Assembly: GCA_002224055.1 (NCBI GenBank)
Contig: AZLU01000008.1
Coordinates: 186,001-250,000, forward strand
Origin: Pezizomycotina sp. ARF18
Taxonomy: Eukaryota > Ascomycota
DNA: 64,000 nt
Direction of reading: 5' to 3'
This document shows, one piece after another, positions 12,201 to 23,902 of this stretch. The notes beneath the pieces are model-generated. The model made no database searches and was not told the DNA's origin. It saw only the letters and a list, made by a program, of their open reading frames with translations. A program made the translations under genes and the position numbers. How positions within the stretch are numbered: position 1 is the first letter of the stretch; every line of letters begins with the position of its first letter.

Positions 12201-15200
12201 CCTACCAAGACCCCGACCCGGAGAAAGAAAAAGTCCGATGATGAATACATTCCTAGTCCTGAGGGACCTGAAGACGACGACGAGTACATCCCCGGTCCGG
12301 AGATCGACATGAGCGATAAAGTCATCAGCCCGCCAAAGGAGCTTGAGCCCGTTGAACCAAAACCTACTGTAGACAATCCACAACACCGGAAGATGACAAC
12401 GGGACTTCAGATGCGAAAGAACCATCACCGTCATCCAAGAATCCACCTCCTGTAACACCGACTCAGAAAGGACAAACACCAAGGAGGGGAACAAGGGATG
12501 AAGATGACGACGAGTGGGTTCCCACCGGCGAAGAAGAAGAAACAGAAGACTCTTATGAGTACCCGTCTACGACAAGGAGAACTCCTGCGAACAAAGCTAC
12601 CCTAAATGAAAAGAAAGGAGAGGGCGGCGATGATGGAAACCATATTCCGGCTGTCGAAGAGCCCATCGCGACTGAGGAAAGCAAACCTGCCTCAGCGGAG
12701 TCAAATTCGAAACCGAAGGAGCCCAACTCCGAGGAAACCGAAAAGCCAGACTCGGTTACGCCGACGCCCAAGAACAAAAAGCGGAACGAGAAGAAGAAAT
12801 CTGACGAAGCGTGGTGTCCTAGTCCGAGGACGAGGAAGATTCCCTAGAGTCCTGGAAAGCCTTAAGGACGAGAAGAAAAACGAGGAAGGCAAGCGTGTGA
12901 CGCCAAAGGCTACTCCAGCGAAGAAGGCCGATACTCCGAGGGCCGTGAAGGCTAAAACAGACACTCCGAAGACTGAGAAGGCCAAAAAGGATACTCCAAA
13001 GACCGAGGAGGCCAAGAAGAATGCTCCTAAGGCTGCGAAGGGTGATAAAGGTGCTAAAAATAAAAAGGGCAAGAAAGGCACCGCTACTAAAGAAGCGGTC
13101 ACTACCAAAGAGACAGCGCCAGACGATAAACCCGAGGAGGCACCGGAGGAGAAAGCTGGGCCTGAAGATGAACCTACCGTAGCTGAGCGTGCTAATCCTG
13201 AGCCTCAGGACCCTGACCCTGTAGAGCCTGAGCCAGTAAAGCCCAAAGCTAAATGGAAAGCTACGAAGGCCAAGAAGGCACCATCGAACAAGCGGAAATC
13301 AGACGATACTCCCGACGCCAACCCGACTAAGAAAGCCAAAACCACCACTAGTACCAAGGACGACGGCGGCGACCTCGGCATCGATACCGATAACCCTCCC
13401 AACGAATACTCCGGCATTGAAGCCACTCAACCGCCTCCAAACTATACAGGCCACCCCGGCAAAAGAACAAAGAAGGGAACGTGGTGTGTCGTCTGTGGTG
13501 CCCAGACGACCTTCCTAGGGGTAAGTATATCCCACATATCTTCCATGGTTATCTGTTACAAATGCTTTAGGGTATGGGAGCGCTAAGAAAGATTGTTTGC
13601 CTGTTATTTATAGAAAAAGAAGCCTGGCCATTATGCTGCGTGTCGCCAGAAGCGCGACAAAGAGGACGTAGCCGTATCCGAGGTTCTAGATGAAGAGGAG
13701 GCAGAGACACTCGTTGCTACTAGGGAAAGAAAACTCCGGCTACTGGGAAGCGCAAGAGAGCCGCGAAGAACCTTGACCTCGATACAAGCGGGCAAGAGGA
13801 CAGAGAAGCTGGGAAGAAAGTAAGATTCGTCCTTGATGAGATATTGGAACAAGATACGGAGACTCAGCAAGCGAAGACGAAGAACCTGTAAAACCTGCCC
13901 AGCGCCAGCGACAAGGTCCGGAACCAGAGGCCGACCTAGGAAGACGGCCAAATCAATTAGCGATATGGCAAACCTTACTATCGTAGAACCTCTTCAACAT
14001 CGCAGCGGGCGGAATTAACAAGGGATCCGGTCCGTCTTCCTCGCGGTCGTACGTGAAGTACCTCCATGTTTACCCTTATTAGTCCTGCGATACGCTAACA
14101 AGTTTATTATTCCTACGGGTGCGATTTACAGGCGCTCGACGTCTTTGAGCAAGAACACAAAGCACAGAGATACCAGGATGCTTGGATCGACCAGTTGACG
14201 TTAGTACCAGGCATCTTACATCCGGCAACACCAACAATGATAGAGGGCCGGCCGACGATTATTATATCCCGAAGGAATTACACGATTATTGGAAAAACAT
14301 GACGCCAGGATTGCGTCCCGAGTTACACGAGTTTATCGATATGATCGAGAAGGAATATATTTTGCAAAACCCGTTTGAAAAGACTATCAGATACGATAAA
14401 AAGGGAGAGCCATATCCCCGCCTAATATTGCCCACCGCGGCGATGACGATTCGCCGCCGCCCTTTACGCACAAGAAGCACAATAAGGAGATGCTAGAATA
14501 TTGTATAGCTAAGGTGATGGAAAAGTCGCCCCCGCATTACAGGATGGAAGTCGATTGGCCTATCGAAATAGAAGGTTCTCCCAGGTTCCTAGCTCTTGAG
14601 GACGGCGGCCCAGGGTGGAGCTATAGAAATGGGAAAAGAGTTGTTTACGGCTTGTTCAATCCGAAGGAGCGGCGTATAACCCTCCGGCCCACGAATCCGT
14701 CACCGAGAACTCCACAAGAAGATAAGGAAATGAAAGATGCTGGGGACGAACAGGAGAAGCAAGAAACAAACAAGGATAACACTATTCCGGACTGGACAAC
14801 CAATGCCACGAGTGGTCCACCACCGCCAAATCCATTCTTTAAACCCACGAAACCTGGGTCGACAACTACGTCGACGCAGACAACACGATCTGTCGAACCC
14901 ACTCAGCCAATCCAACCAGTTCAAACACATGGTTGGCCTGGTAGCCAAGTGGTCAAGCTCGAAGCGACGTGCACTATAGGGCCGTCGCAACCAATTTCAC
15001 AAGTCCAACCGGTGCAGCCCGTTACTCCCGTTCAACCTACCCAGCCAGTCCAGCAAGTTCCCCCCGCCCAGACAACGCAGGCAACGCAGGCAACACAGGC
15101 AACCAAGCCTGCAGAACCCGTCCAACCGCTACCATTCCCTTCAGCATTCCCCACTCCACCTACCACACTTACGCCAGTTTATCCTCCGTGAACCAGCCGG

Positions 15201-16486
15201 AAGAGCCCCTTCGAACAAGGCTCCTACCCCATCACGATTTACTCCCGCCGAAGACAGCCAGGCGGTGGAGGAGCGTGGACAAGTGAAACCGTTTACAGTC
15301 CCGCACCCACTGCTTCGACTCAGCAACCAACTCAACAGCCCACCGTACAAGTTCGTGGTGGCGTTGGAGGGCCAGAGTTGGGATGGGACCGCCGACCGCT
15401 TTACCCCGAAGACGAAGTTGGAGGAGCAGCGGAAATCGATGAAGGCGTCGGAATGGATCCGGGATACGAAATCGACGACAACGTAGAATTTCATGCAGAG
15501 CAGGCTAGGACTGGGAATAGAGGGAGGAGAAACGCTATGTCAGGAGGATTACTGCAACACGCACCAAACGTTTCGTATACGAATATCGATCCTCGATTGG
15601 TCAACTCCGACGCGCGTAACTCACCGTATGCTTCCAACATGTACCAGCAGCAGCAGTACGAGCCGCAACAGTACCAGCGGCAACATTACCAACAGCAACA
15701 GTACCAACAGCAACAGTACCAAAAGCAGCAGTACCAGCAGCAGCAGTACCAGCGGCAGCAGCGCCAGCGGCAGCAACAGCAGCCGTTAACTCAAAGACTC
15801 CCTATCTACCGCACCTCCTCTCCTCCTTTCTGTCCGAACACCCCAACACGTACGGTCTGATCCCACAATCCCCTTATCACCCTCCTACATCCTTGAAGAA
15901 GTCTCCTTTACGCAAGCACCCACATACCATCCCATAGACCCCAATAGCCTTCCCGCCAGCAGTGCTTCCTTCCGCTCTCCTATCTCCGATGCTTCACCTC
16001 CGCAAAGCTCCAACCTCGTCGAACACGACGACGATAGCGGCTTTTGGCGCAGGGAGCAGGGCTTAGACTGCCGATCACCGGATCAATATTTTATTCGACC
16101 GTCTACGAAACCGATGAATCATCCTCAAGATGGCGCCGCGTTCCAGAAAATCCTACGGCGGGCGAAAGTCCGAGCGACTGTGGAGATGGAGACCACGTAA
16201 TGGAGGAAAGCTACTCGCCGTACCTCATGAGTAGCGGACGGGATCACCTGGGCCTGCGATATTCGATAGGAGGTGGACGGCGACGAACTCGAAGAAAGTT
16301 GGGGAGGAGAGCAGGAGTATGACTTATAGCTCTTCGGATGAGAGCAGCGGTAGCAGCAGTGGTATGACTGATAGCTCTTCGGATGAAGACAGCAACAGCA
16401 ATAGTCGTATGAATGTCTCTCTTTCAGGCGAGGTAGAGGGGAAAGAGTTCTTCACGCCGCCGCAAGCACGGAGCACGCCGCCATAA
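9234..16486 (+). CDS. Very long low-complexity protein with zinc-knuckle-like motifs
   Basis: I do not recognise this family. From the ATG at 9234 the reading frames hold, in order: a basic part with RASARLAAK and many TPAK/TPVRK repeats; an acidic part (EEDDDYDEESEED); YGCPACREDF; a C-x2-C-x10-H-x3-C knuckle (CIHCGAPLGF..HDKKC); several copies of [DE]EY[FVI]PSPE; a Lys/Ala/Pro-rich part; a second knuckle CVVCGA..GHYAAC that spans an intron; a more globular part (DDYYIPKELHDYW, EVDWPIEIEGSPRFL); Pro/Gln/Thr-rich and Gln/Tyr-rich tracts; and a Ser/Asp-rich C-terminus ending TPPQARSTPP. Introns at 10613-10685, 11172-11261, 13521-13613 and one ending near 14130 support a spliced gene. Basic TPAK repeats plus acidic tracts suggest a nuclear, chromatin-associated role, which is inference. 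The frame slips often. It could also be two adjacent genes, with a break near 14.0-14.1 kb. Confidence 0.55.
9604..9905 (+). repeat. Degenerate TPAK/TPTR repeat region
   Basis: About 18 imperfect copies of a five-residue unit (TPAKK, TPTRR, TPVRK) are encoded by degenerate 15-base repeats. The units switch between two frames, probably because of base loss. Such Lys/Pro/Thr repeats resemble histone H1-like tails and bind DNA in other proteins. Confidence 0.7.
15640..15786 (+). repeat. CAG-rich tract encoding Gln/Tyr repeats
   Basis: Repeats of CAGCAGCAGTAC-like units encode QQQY blocks near the C-terminus of the long protein. The tract is low-complexity and prone to length change. A second, smaller CAG-type run (AGC repeat, 3720-3741) encodes Ser in the acyltransferase leader. 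Confidence 0.8.
16319..16405 (+). repeat. Imperfect tandem repeat encoding SSSDE blocks
   Basis: TATGACTxATAGCTCTTCGGATGA occurs twice about 47 bases apart and encodes MT(D/Y)SSSDE followed by Ser-rich spacers, just before the stop of the long protein. Casein-kinase-2-like acidic serine sites are a possible role. Confidence 0.65.
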
Positions 16487-19400
16487 TTTTGGCCGAGGAG
16501 GATGGACGAAGAGAGAACTTCGTTCGTGTTGACTGATGAGGCGCAGATCCATTCGCGGAACTGGATCCGGATGAAGAATAGGGAGGCTTTGACAAGGGTT
16601 GTCCATCGGGAAGCCCTAATATTACCTGGGGGCTACTTATTGGAACCCGTGCAAGTCTGCTCACCGGGGGAAAAAAATCTATTAATGCTTTTCATTGCTG
16701 TCCTTCGTATTGTCAAGTTACAAATTATGTCAATCTGTCGAGTTCTGTTTTCTGTTTGATTTTTTGGAGTTAGAAACGTAAAAGTCTTGCTTACATTGCT
16801 TTATATTCTTTGTTCAATCTTAGGTCGCGATTTACTGCTTTTACGGTGTACGTTAAGCTGGCGTTTCTTAGAATAGTTCTGGTTGCGATCACCGGTATCA
16901 TTTTACAATTTAATGAATAAGTATGCATATAATCGCTATTTGTCCAACATTTGAGCTTTATACTATCCGCAGGATCAATTCTTTAGCAGGCGATTTAGAA
17001 ACTTTTACATAAAAGAAAGCTCATGAGAGTATTTAGTTCGGGATCTACTTTACACTAGAAGCTAGCTACTAAACCTCAAAAACCAGAAGTATTTGTGTAG
17101 CTAGTGAATTCTAGGTAGGAAATGCAACTCTCGATTTCTGAAAGGAAACCAAAAATCTTTCGCCCCGGCTACTATAAGTTACATCGCTTAAAACACGCTC
17201 CGAAATCATAATTTGCTTTAATTGCTAAGGCATCGATGAGAAAAAAAATTTCGTTACTGTGTTTGTAGGCAAGGTACAGGATCCGTATTATTATGGTCAT
17301 TGTGTAACATGCTTTACATGGTCTGATAGATGAGAGGAATTGCTATATGATATGAAACGACTTAGCCCATTTTCTTTTTCATGTCTCTTGCGATGCATAG
17401 CCGCTCTTTAGCTTTACGAGAAGAATTGTTATTTGTCAACAGGACGGCCTCCATGGGTAACAAAGGAACTAGTAGCGAAGTTAAGCCCTGTGGCCATCTT
17501 TTCAATGCTATTTTCGTTTATAACCCAGATTTTCTGATCTCCTCAAGGTATGTAACATTTTTGACATTATGTACCCGTAATAAAGCGATGGTTCGCGTAA
17601 TGAAGTTCGTTTTCTTGATATTCTACCCGTGATGCCTGATTCTAAGACGTATATGAAAACCAACGTGTTTAAATAAATTTGCCTATGGATCAATGAATTC
17701 TTCAGAATTTAGACAAGAATTTAGTCTGGAAATAGCTACAGACGGCTTACGTACAATGGAGTTAAATAGATCATAAAAGAACCACGAAATATCATGGTAT
17801 TGACTCTATCAGTCAAGCATACGCTCCCTATACTCGGATGATCACTATCCCTCAATTCGAAAATTCGGAAGCCAGCTTCCATTGCAACGCCAAACTCCTT
17901 AGAATACACTGCGGCTTCCTTATTTCTACGAAATATCGAAATAATTCTCATTTTCGATAACTTGAAGTTCTAAGCAATCGCGTTCCTCGCAATCCAGAGC
18001 TGCTTTTTATAACAACGCTCTTGATCGTTGCTGCTAGCGCTACCAATCGGCTAATGTCGTCCCGATTTTTTGGCAAAGGCTCGTCTAGCAAGCCGCCGCT
18101 CAACCGCCGTTCGCCTCAAGGTTCTATCCAATGACCCGACTTTCATAACAGCCCTTAATTCTTATTAAAGATGACCATCTGAATCTGTTCAATTTGCCAT
18201 CATAGACGGTACGACCAGCACAACCGAAATACCTTAATTTTTCCTTCAGAAGAACGACAAGTTCGCGTATTCCTTACCAGAGAAAAGCCAGCTCTTCCTT
18301 AGTTTTGGAAAACATGGAAAGCACGCCTGCTTCGCTATGAATACCAAGCCTGCTGAAGTATCATTCATAAATGTATTCCGGGAGTTCCGTCCAATGGAGG
18401 CTTCTAGGCATAGCCATGATGGCTCTTCCGGCAAAAAGAGGATATCTTAGATGTTGGATGGATGGTAAATGGGTAGTTACCACACACGTCCAAGAGGTAT
18501 ATATACCTCATATGACGGCACTCGAGACCTGGAGGTACTCGAGGTAGGACGGATTCCGGCAAGCAGCCGTATTTCAAGGGATGATGATCCGAGATACGAA
18601 TCCTCGGAAATGACCGGCCGTCGGAAAGGGTTCGAAAATGGAAAACTTAGTCCAGAATACACTGTAATTCAGATAAAAAGGCATGCGAACAAAGAAGTTT
18701 AGTTTTCTATAGTGCTAGTGTTTTCCTGAACATGTAACAAAGTTCTTTCCTACTCTTCTAAATTAAACTCGTCTTCTGTTCGGATATATCCCTATACTCC
18801 TTCAGATGGTATTATGCAAGAAAAAGCGGTAAGCGAACTATATTAGGAATGGGTATATTATTCTTGTATCCAAAGCTTGGAAGATATATAGCGCACTTAT
18901 CAAGATCTTGATAAAGTGAATAATGGTGGAAGGTAAAGCGTATAGGGTTGTACCGACACCCGGAACCATTTAATAAGTATGTATAGGGCATTGCATTTTC
19001 GGTATATAGCTCACAGCTGATTCACAGCTGATATAAGGCTAGTAAGGTTTTCATAGAATCAAGCAAGCTTTCCTCATTGTCTTTGTTAGTAGTAATACTC
19101 AAACTGCATTTCTCATCTACGCGAGCTCTTACAGATTTACTCCACTTGGTCTATTTACATCACCCGTCGGATTCTCAAAACTATTGTTTTTACTACATCG
19201 TATTCGCCAAAAGAATACCTATAATGTTTCCTTTTGTTTATGAATTAGTGAACCAGTAAAAACCAGGATCGTAAATTTCAAACTGGTAAATTTAGATGAA
19301 ATATCAGTTTAGTAGCTCCGGCCTAGTGCTGTGTGGCTGCTGCTGTGGATACCCTATAGCTAACCTCGCCCAGCAAGATAATTCATAGGCTATGTGCGAT

Positions 19401-20609
19401 GAGCAATTAAAAAGATGCATAACTGGTTCTGGAAGTATAGGAATCTCTTCTATCGTAAGCAGTAATTAGAATAAGGGGGAAACTAGACTGTGGCGGGTCA
19501 GGATTTTATAAATGTGGAGTGCCCCGGATGTCTCAAAATCATGTCACCGGGCACTGTAGGTTTTCGACTTCGGAAGCGTAGGCCGACGAAACAAAATGAG
19601 GAATGGGGTTTGCGTAACCCTATAACAAAAGCATTTTTATTCATGACATCCTCGATAGCACATGCTCTATAATTACAAGCTAAAGTGATTTAAGAATCGA
19701 GATCGTCTCGACCCCGTCTATTATCCAAGGAAACGCCACCGAAAGTTTTAGCGAATAGGATGCTGCTAAATAGCTTAGACTATATCGCGGGAAGATTTGT
19801 TTCCTGTCGTGTCGAAACATTTTTCCACGGTGAGCCCAACCGGATGTACGCTAAGCTGTCATTGGTCTACTGCAGCTGCAAACCTATTTTCTTCAGCCCA
19901 TGCCCACGCAAACCCCACTGGAACATCTATAAACCGCCAGAGCCGCGGAACTTTACTCCTGGAAGCTTCCGTTGACAAGGTTGCCACAAGGTTTCGGATG
20001 ATACAGCTTCGGCCACTTTTACCGCGTTGGGTTAGCTGTACCCGGCCTGTTCGCAAAAATAACAGCCATCGACGAATTGCTTGGGTGTATTGGGCCAGAA
20101 ATCCCTCGCAGTTGAGACTTGGATTTTCTTCGCTCTTGCCCTATTTTTACACCCAAAACTCAGCAGGCAGAAGTCCAAGTGGGGTCATCAACCCTCTGTT
20201 CTGTGTGGCTTCTAGGCGGGCATTTAGCGTGGGCCAAAACGACTGATACAGCATTTTTTACCGAGGTGAAAGGTGCCTTAACACCTCGAAAAACAGCAAA
20301 ATTTTGCAAAAACGGTCGCTTTATCAGACAAAACAAAAAATAAAATTAAAATATTTTGAACCTCAACGTCTAGAAAAAACGACGCTAAGAGCCCTGCAAG
20401 TTCTGGTAGCCGACGGTGGCGAAACTGAAGCGAAGGTGACTTTTTCCCTCTCGTTTGTCTCTTGATTTGTTTCTTGATTTTCTAGACTGTTCAACGATCT
20501 CCGATCTTTGACATTTCCCCAAAGTCGTCAAGGCCAATAAGCGTCCGAGATAGGATCCAGACCCTCAAGACGTCGTCCTGTGCATGCAGATTCTCAATTA
20601 ATTACAATA
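16487..20609. other. AT-rich gene-poor region
   Basis: The sequence turns AT-rich right after the long gene. I see no recognisable gene. Weak coding-like pieces include 17342-17550 (+), where MKRLSPFSFSCLLRCIAAL could be a signal peptide and a GTATGT donor follows at about 17547; 17736-17951 (-), with an ATG and an open 71-codon frame; and 18250-18453 (+). A short direct repeat of TCACAGCTGA lies near 19010-19030. None is firm. Confidence 0.45.
18250..18453 (+). pseudogene. Possible exon of an unrecognised gene
   Basis: A 3' splice-like site (TTTTTCCTTCAG) precedes an open frame of about 65 codons containing KNDKFAYSLPEK and CFAMNTKPAEVSFINVF, ending at a stop near 18453. The residue make-up looks coding. 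No start exon could be fixed, and I recognise no family. It may be a relic of a small lineage-specific gene. Confidence 0.22.
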
Positions 20610-20627
20610 GGCGAGCGGGCGCTCGCC
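20610..20627. other. Perfect GC-rich hairpin
   Basis: GGCGAGC-GGGC-GCTCGCC is a perfect 7-base-pair stem with a four-base loop, in otherwise AT-rich sequence about 340 bases upstream of the rhodopsin-domain gene. Role unknown. Confidence 0.5.
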
Positions 20628-20648
20628 AAGTTAACTAGCACAAAATCG

Positions 20649-20692
20649 GCCCACTTTTGTAATAGTGAATTCAGCCACTATTATAATAGGCC
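20649..20692. other. Imperfect inverted repeat
   Basis: TAATAGTG (20660-20667) and CACTATTA (20676-20683) pair across an eight-base loop, and outer GGCC blocks extend the symmetry. It lies 22 bases after the GC hairpin. It could be a remnant of a small inverted-repeat element. No target-site duplication was seen. Confidence 0.35.
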
Positions 20693-20892
20693 CCGCTATA
20701 TGTCAAACGATCCAGGCGACGATAGGGAAAATACCGGATAATTTTCCGAAAATACAAGACCCTCAGGGGGGAACCACACACTTCCTTGTCCAATATATAA
20801 ATAAAGCCATCTTCGCTCCCGATGCCAAGTTTTGCGGTTATGATGGCAACGGTTTACTTTCAAAATTTTATTTTTTATTTTTATTTTTGGTC

Positions 20893-20916
20893 TATATATA
20901 TATATATATATATATT
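20893..20916. repeat. (TA)n microsatellite
   Basis: About 12 TA units lie upstream of the rhodopsin-domain gene. Similar AT tracts occur at about 1961-1984 and 56260-56280. Confidence 0.8.
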
Positions 20917-20969
20917 AAACTCAATATCGTCAAGGTTATGTCGACATCGTCAACGGTCGTCGAATCACA

Positions 20970-22416
20970 ATGACATTACCGGAATCAACCGTCGACACCC
21001 TGGCAAGGGTATCCGTGTGCATGCAGGCGGATGTGCGATGGAACTATAACGTCACTGGCGTTGAACTCGCGGCTTATCTACTCGAATCTTTCAACCGCAA
21101 CACAACGATCGCTGGCAGGTCCGTCGTATCAAATCGTCGAGAAGGGACGGCGTGTGGGACTACCGATAACCCTCGAAATATAACCCAATTCCTCTCCAAT
21201 TCGAAATGATGCCGTCGGATCGAAAACATACCTCCTCGTACCATGGGTCTTTATCACGGTCGTCTCGACAATATGTGTATCACTACGATTGTGTTCGAAG
21301 AGGTTACTTAACAACGGGCTGAAAACTAACGACTGGTGGATTGTCGCGGCTGGATCCTGGCGACAATAACAACACTCGGGTTACTTTACAATGTTGTTTC
21401 TAATAGTGCGTTTCCTCGATACCAGCCACAGGAGGCATAGCATGAGTCTACGGTCTCGGCTCCTTATCATTTTCCTTCCCGGGGCGACTTTGTTACCTCC
21501 GCTAACTTTTATACACCGACAAAGATTGGCAAGCGCACGGTTGGAACCAAACAATAAACCAGATTCGTCTGGGTACGATAACTATTTACGTCACAACATA
21601 TACGGACACGGGAGCTACAGCCTGTGTGCGCATGTCCCTTCTACTCTTATACCGAGGAATGATCGGCACCAAACACTTCTGGAGAGCAACGAAGGTATTA
21701 TGGTTGCCACCTGGGTGTGTTTTCCCTCATGGTTGCATACCACATCGTCGCCTGCAGGCCATGGGAACAATGGAACAGCCCTGAGAATTTCTTTGGCCAT
21801 TGGGGTAACTCTACCGCTCATTCGTACATTGATGAGCGTGAACATTGCGCTGGACTTAGCGATTTTGTAAGTGATTGCATTGGTAGATGGAGACGATGTT
21901 TCTATGCTTTACTAGACTCCTTTTAAGTTCGTTACACGAAGTGCTGACAATACATAGACTGTTACCTGTGCCAGCAATATACAACTAGACTCCCTCTTCG
22001 AGATAAATTCACTGTGGTCTTGCTCATTGCTCTTGGAGGTGTGGCGTGCGTGACAAGCGTCATGCGGTTTTTCGCTTGGCCAGCCTCGCTCGAAGGTTAT
22101 GACCTGAGCTGGAGGACACAGGGAACGTCAACGTGGTCGCTGTAAGTAGAAATGCCACACTTGAGTCGTGATTGCTCTCGAACTAATGCTAAACCTCATA
22201 TTGCCTGGCAGGTTAGAACCGCACATTGGCATCATTTGCGCCAGCTTTCCCGCGATACGCAAATTGGTCATGAGCATTTCGGACAGAAGTTATGTCGTGT
22301 CTGAGGTGGCCGAAAACGAGAACGCCGACCGGGGGATATTGGGGTCTGGAGCCAGTGAGCCTTTGTCGTTCTACGAAAGTGCATCGAGGCAAAGCTCGGG
22401 TCATGATGCTTGCTAG
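20970..22416 (+). CDS. Fungal rhodopsin-domain (SAT4/PTH11-type) membrane protein
   Basis: Integral membrane protein of the large Pezizomycotina family whose members include PTH11-like receptors; its ligand is unknown. Seen in order: a first helix FITVVSTICVSLRL, the loop LKTNDWWIVAA (usually DDW), a second helix LATITTLGLLYNVV, a long loop, VRMSLLLLYR, the segment VAYHIVACRPWEQW, ALDLAILLLPVPAIYN (D..LLPVP signature), FTVVLLIALGGVACVTSVMR, and LEPHIGIICASFPAIRKL, a family hallmark in the last helix. Introns at 21867-21957 and 22142-22211 have good sites and keep the frame. The tail (SSGHDAC) is short and cytosolic. The N-terminal half slips frame several times. The start at 20970 is the nearest ATG, but the link between it and the first helix is not clean. 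Confidence 0.72.
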
Positions 22417-23530
22417 CTGTTTTACTGCTCTCTTTTTTTGTCTTTGTAGTCTTTGGGCGTTCGGGTTCTGGATACTATCGCGAAAACGCGGCATGGAAAC
22501 AACTGTAAATTATGATTTACATACATTTTTCGAAGGCAACCTCAATCTAACTTGAAGACCAGCCATAGGCCAGAATTAAATTTCGCTATGGCTAGAGGGT
22601 CATTTTTCTTCAGTGGACGTTTCTTCCATTTGCCTCATTGTCTCCAAATTTCCGTGGAGCAACTTGGTTCTGATGCTATTAACCACACTTAAGACTACGT
22701 ATATGTGAGAGGTCTTTTTTTTTATTTCTTAAGCCCCATAAGGCTAAATCAAATTTTCCTTAATGTTACGAGTGTCGCTCTCAGCTTGAAATCCAATACG
22801 TATAGCTCGTGTCACCGATTAATAGCATGGACCAACTTTCCAAAGAATAAAACTTGCAAAACTACAAAGCCGGGTGTATATACCCTTCAAGTTTATTAAG
22901 ACAGCTCCTTGATCGAAAAGGCGAATTAGAGGCCTAGATTTATACCAAATCTTTTTAACATCGGCTATCTTATCTCCGGCAGCTAGCGGTTGACAAATAC
23001 GTTCGTTTCTTTCGTCATGGGTTAAGAAGATCTAAATATTCACTCTGAGAATTTTCGCGAAGCTGATTCAGTATGCTTCTTTTGGTGTTCCACACGTTAT
23101 TTCAACAAGACTATATTATACTAACATATGCAATTTCTGAGACTTTCACGTTCTACTACTTTTGAAGCCTTTAATACTAATTCTATCTTGAAAATCCAGA
23201 GCCTTGGGTTCCGTGAATAAGCCAGTATATCGCAGAGAGCCGATTCTTCAACGAGAAAGTTCACATTCTACAGAACAAATCAATGACAGCGGAAGCATGC
23301 AACTAGACAATCAAACCCAGCGGCAAATTCTCCAATGATAAGCGTCAGCGGTTTACAGCATCGGCGATCAGAGAGCTCTTGTATTTGAGTAACATAACGA
23401 GATACATATTCTATATTCCCCCTATTGCGCAATTTGTAAGTCGGTTTTCAGCAGCCAGGTTATTTCACTTGAAGTGAAACATTCCGAGGCCAATAACAAT
23501 GAAGGATTCCTTAACTTAGAAGAGTTTTAA

Positions 23531-23545
23531 AACCCCTTCGGGGTT
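23531..23545. other. AACCCC/GGGGTT hairpin
   Basis: Six-base-pair stem with a three-base loop (AACCCC-TTC-GGGGTT), followed by a second small hairpin (ACTAC-CA-GTAGT). On the minus strand it lies about 120 bases downstream of the tRNA-like sequence. Its role is unknown. Confidence 0.4.
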
Positions 23546-23659
23546 ACTACCAGTAGTGGTATACTTTCCTTTTACAAGTATATACATATGATACAGGCCA
23601 GGGTGCTCTAAAGCAGTATCGAGGGGCACGGAACCAAAAAAAAAAAAAAAAAGGAACGG

Positions 23660-23740
23660 CCTGCGCTGGGAATTGAACCTATTTATACTTGTTAATATCT
23701 GATGTCTTAAGGTTCCGCTATTTAAGAAATGTGGGGCCGA
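23660..23740 (-). other. tRNA-like sequence with a perfect B box
   Basis: On the minus strand the stretch reads GGCCCCA..., then an A-box-like part (CTTAAATAGCGG with a three-pair D stem), then GGTTCAATTCC, which matches the pol III B-box consensus exactly. It ends GCAGGCC and is followed within five bases by about 18 T residues, a pol III-type stop. The acceptor stem pairs poorly and no standard anticodon loop forms, so this is not a working tRNA. It is best read as a decayed tRNA or a tRNA-derived SINE head. Confidence 0.38.
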
Positions 23741-23778
23741 GAGACACTTACCCAGAACCTCACCCAAGCGAAGTGAAC

Positions 23779-23793
23779 CTTGGATTATCCAAG
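23779..23793. other. Perfect palindrome CTTGGAT-N-ATCCAAG
   Basis: Seven-base arms around one central base, between the B-box element and the tRNA half. Possible remnant of an inverted-repeat element; no further support. Confidence 0.35.
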
Positions 23794-23879
23794 TTTCCAT
23801 ACCCTAACTTTGGGCTGTTAGCATCGATATGCATCGATAAATATCAGCAGGAGAGGTGAGGAGGGGGAAAATTACGGGT

Positions 23880-23902
23880 GAATCATACCACTAGACCACG
23901 CA
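23880..23902 (-). other. 5' half of a tRNA (Pro/Gly type), truncated
   Basis: On the minus strand TGCGTGGTCTAGTGGTATGATTC matches the 5' end and D arm (A box) of eukaryotic tRNA-Pro and some tRNA-Gly genes. The match stops sharply at the anticodon stem; the 3' half is absent. It may be a tRNA fragment at an old insertion edge or a SINE remnant. Confidence 0.45.

Noticed and set aside
19797-20246. 149-codon plus-strand frame
   Set aside because: It has no ATG at its start, no motif and no splice support. The minus strand is also partly open, so coding cannot be assigned.
23660-23740. Working tRNA gene
   Set aside because: The B box and T-run stop are good, but the acceptor stem and anticodon loop do not form, so it is listed only as tRNA-like.
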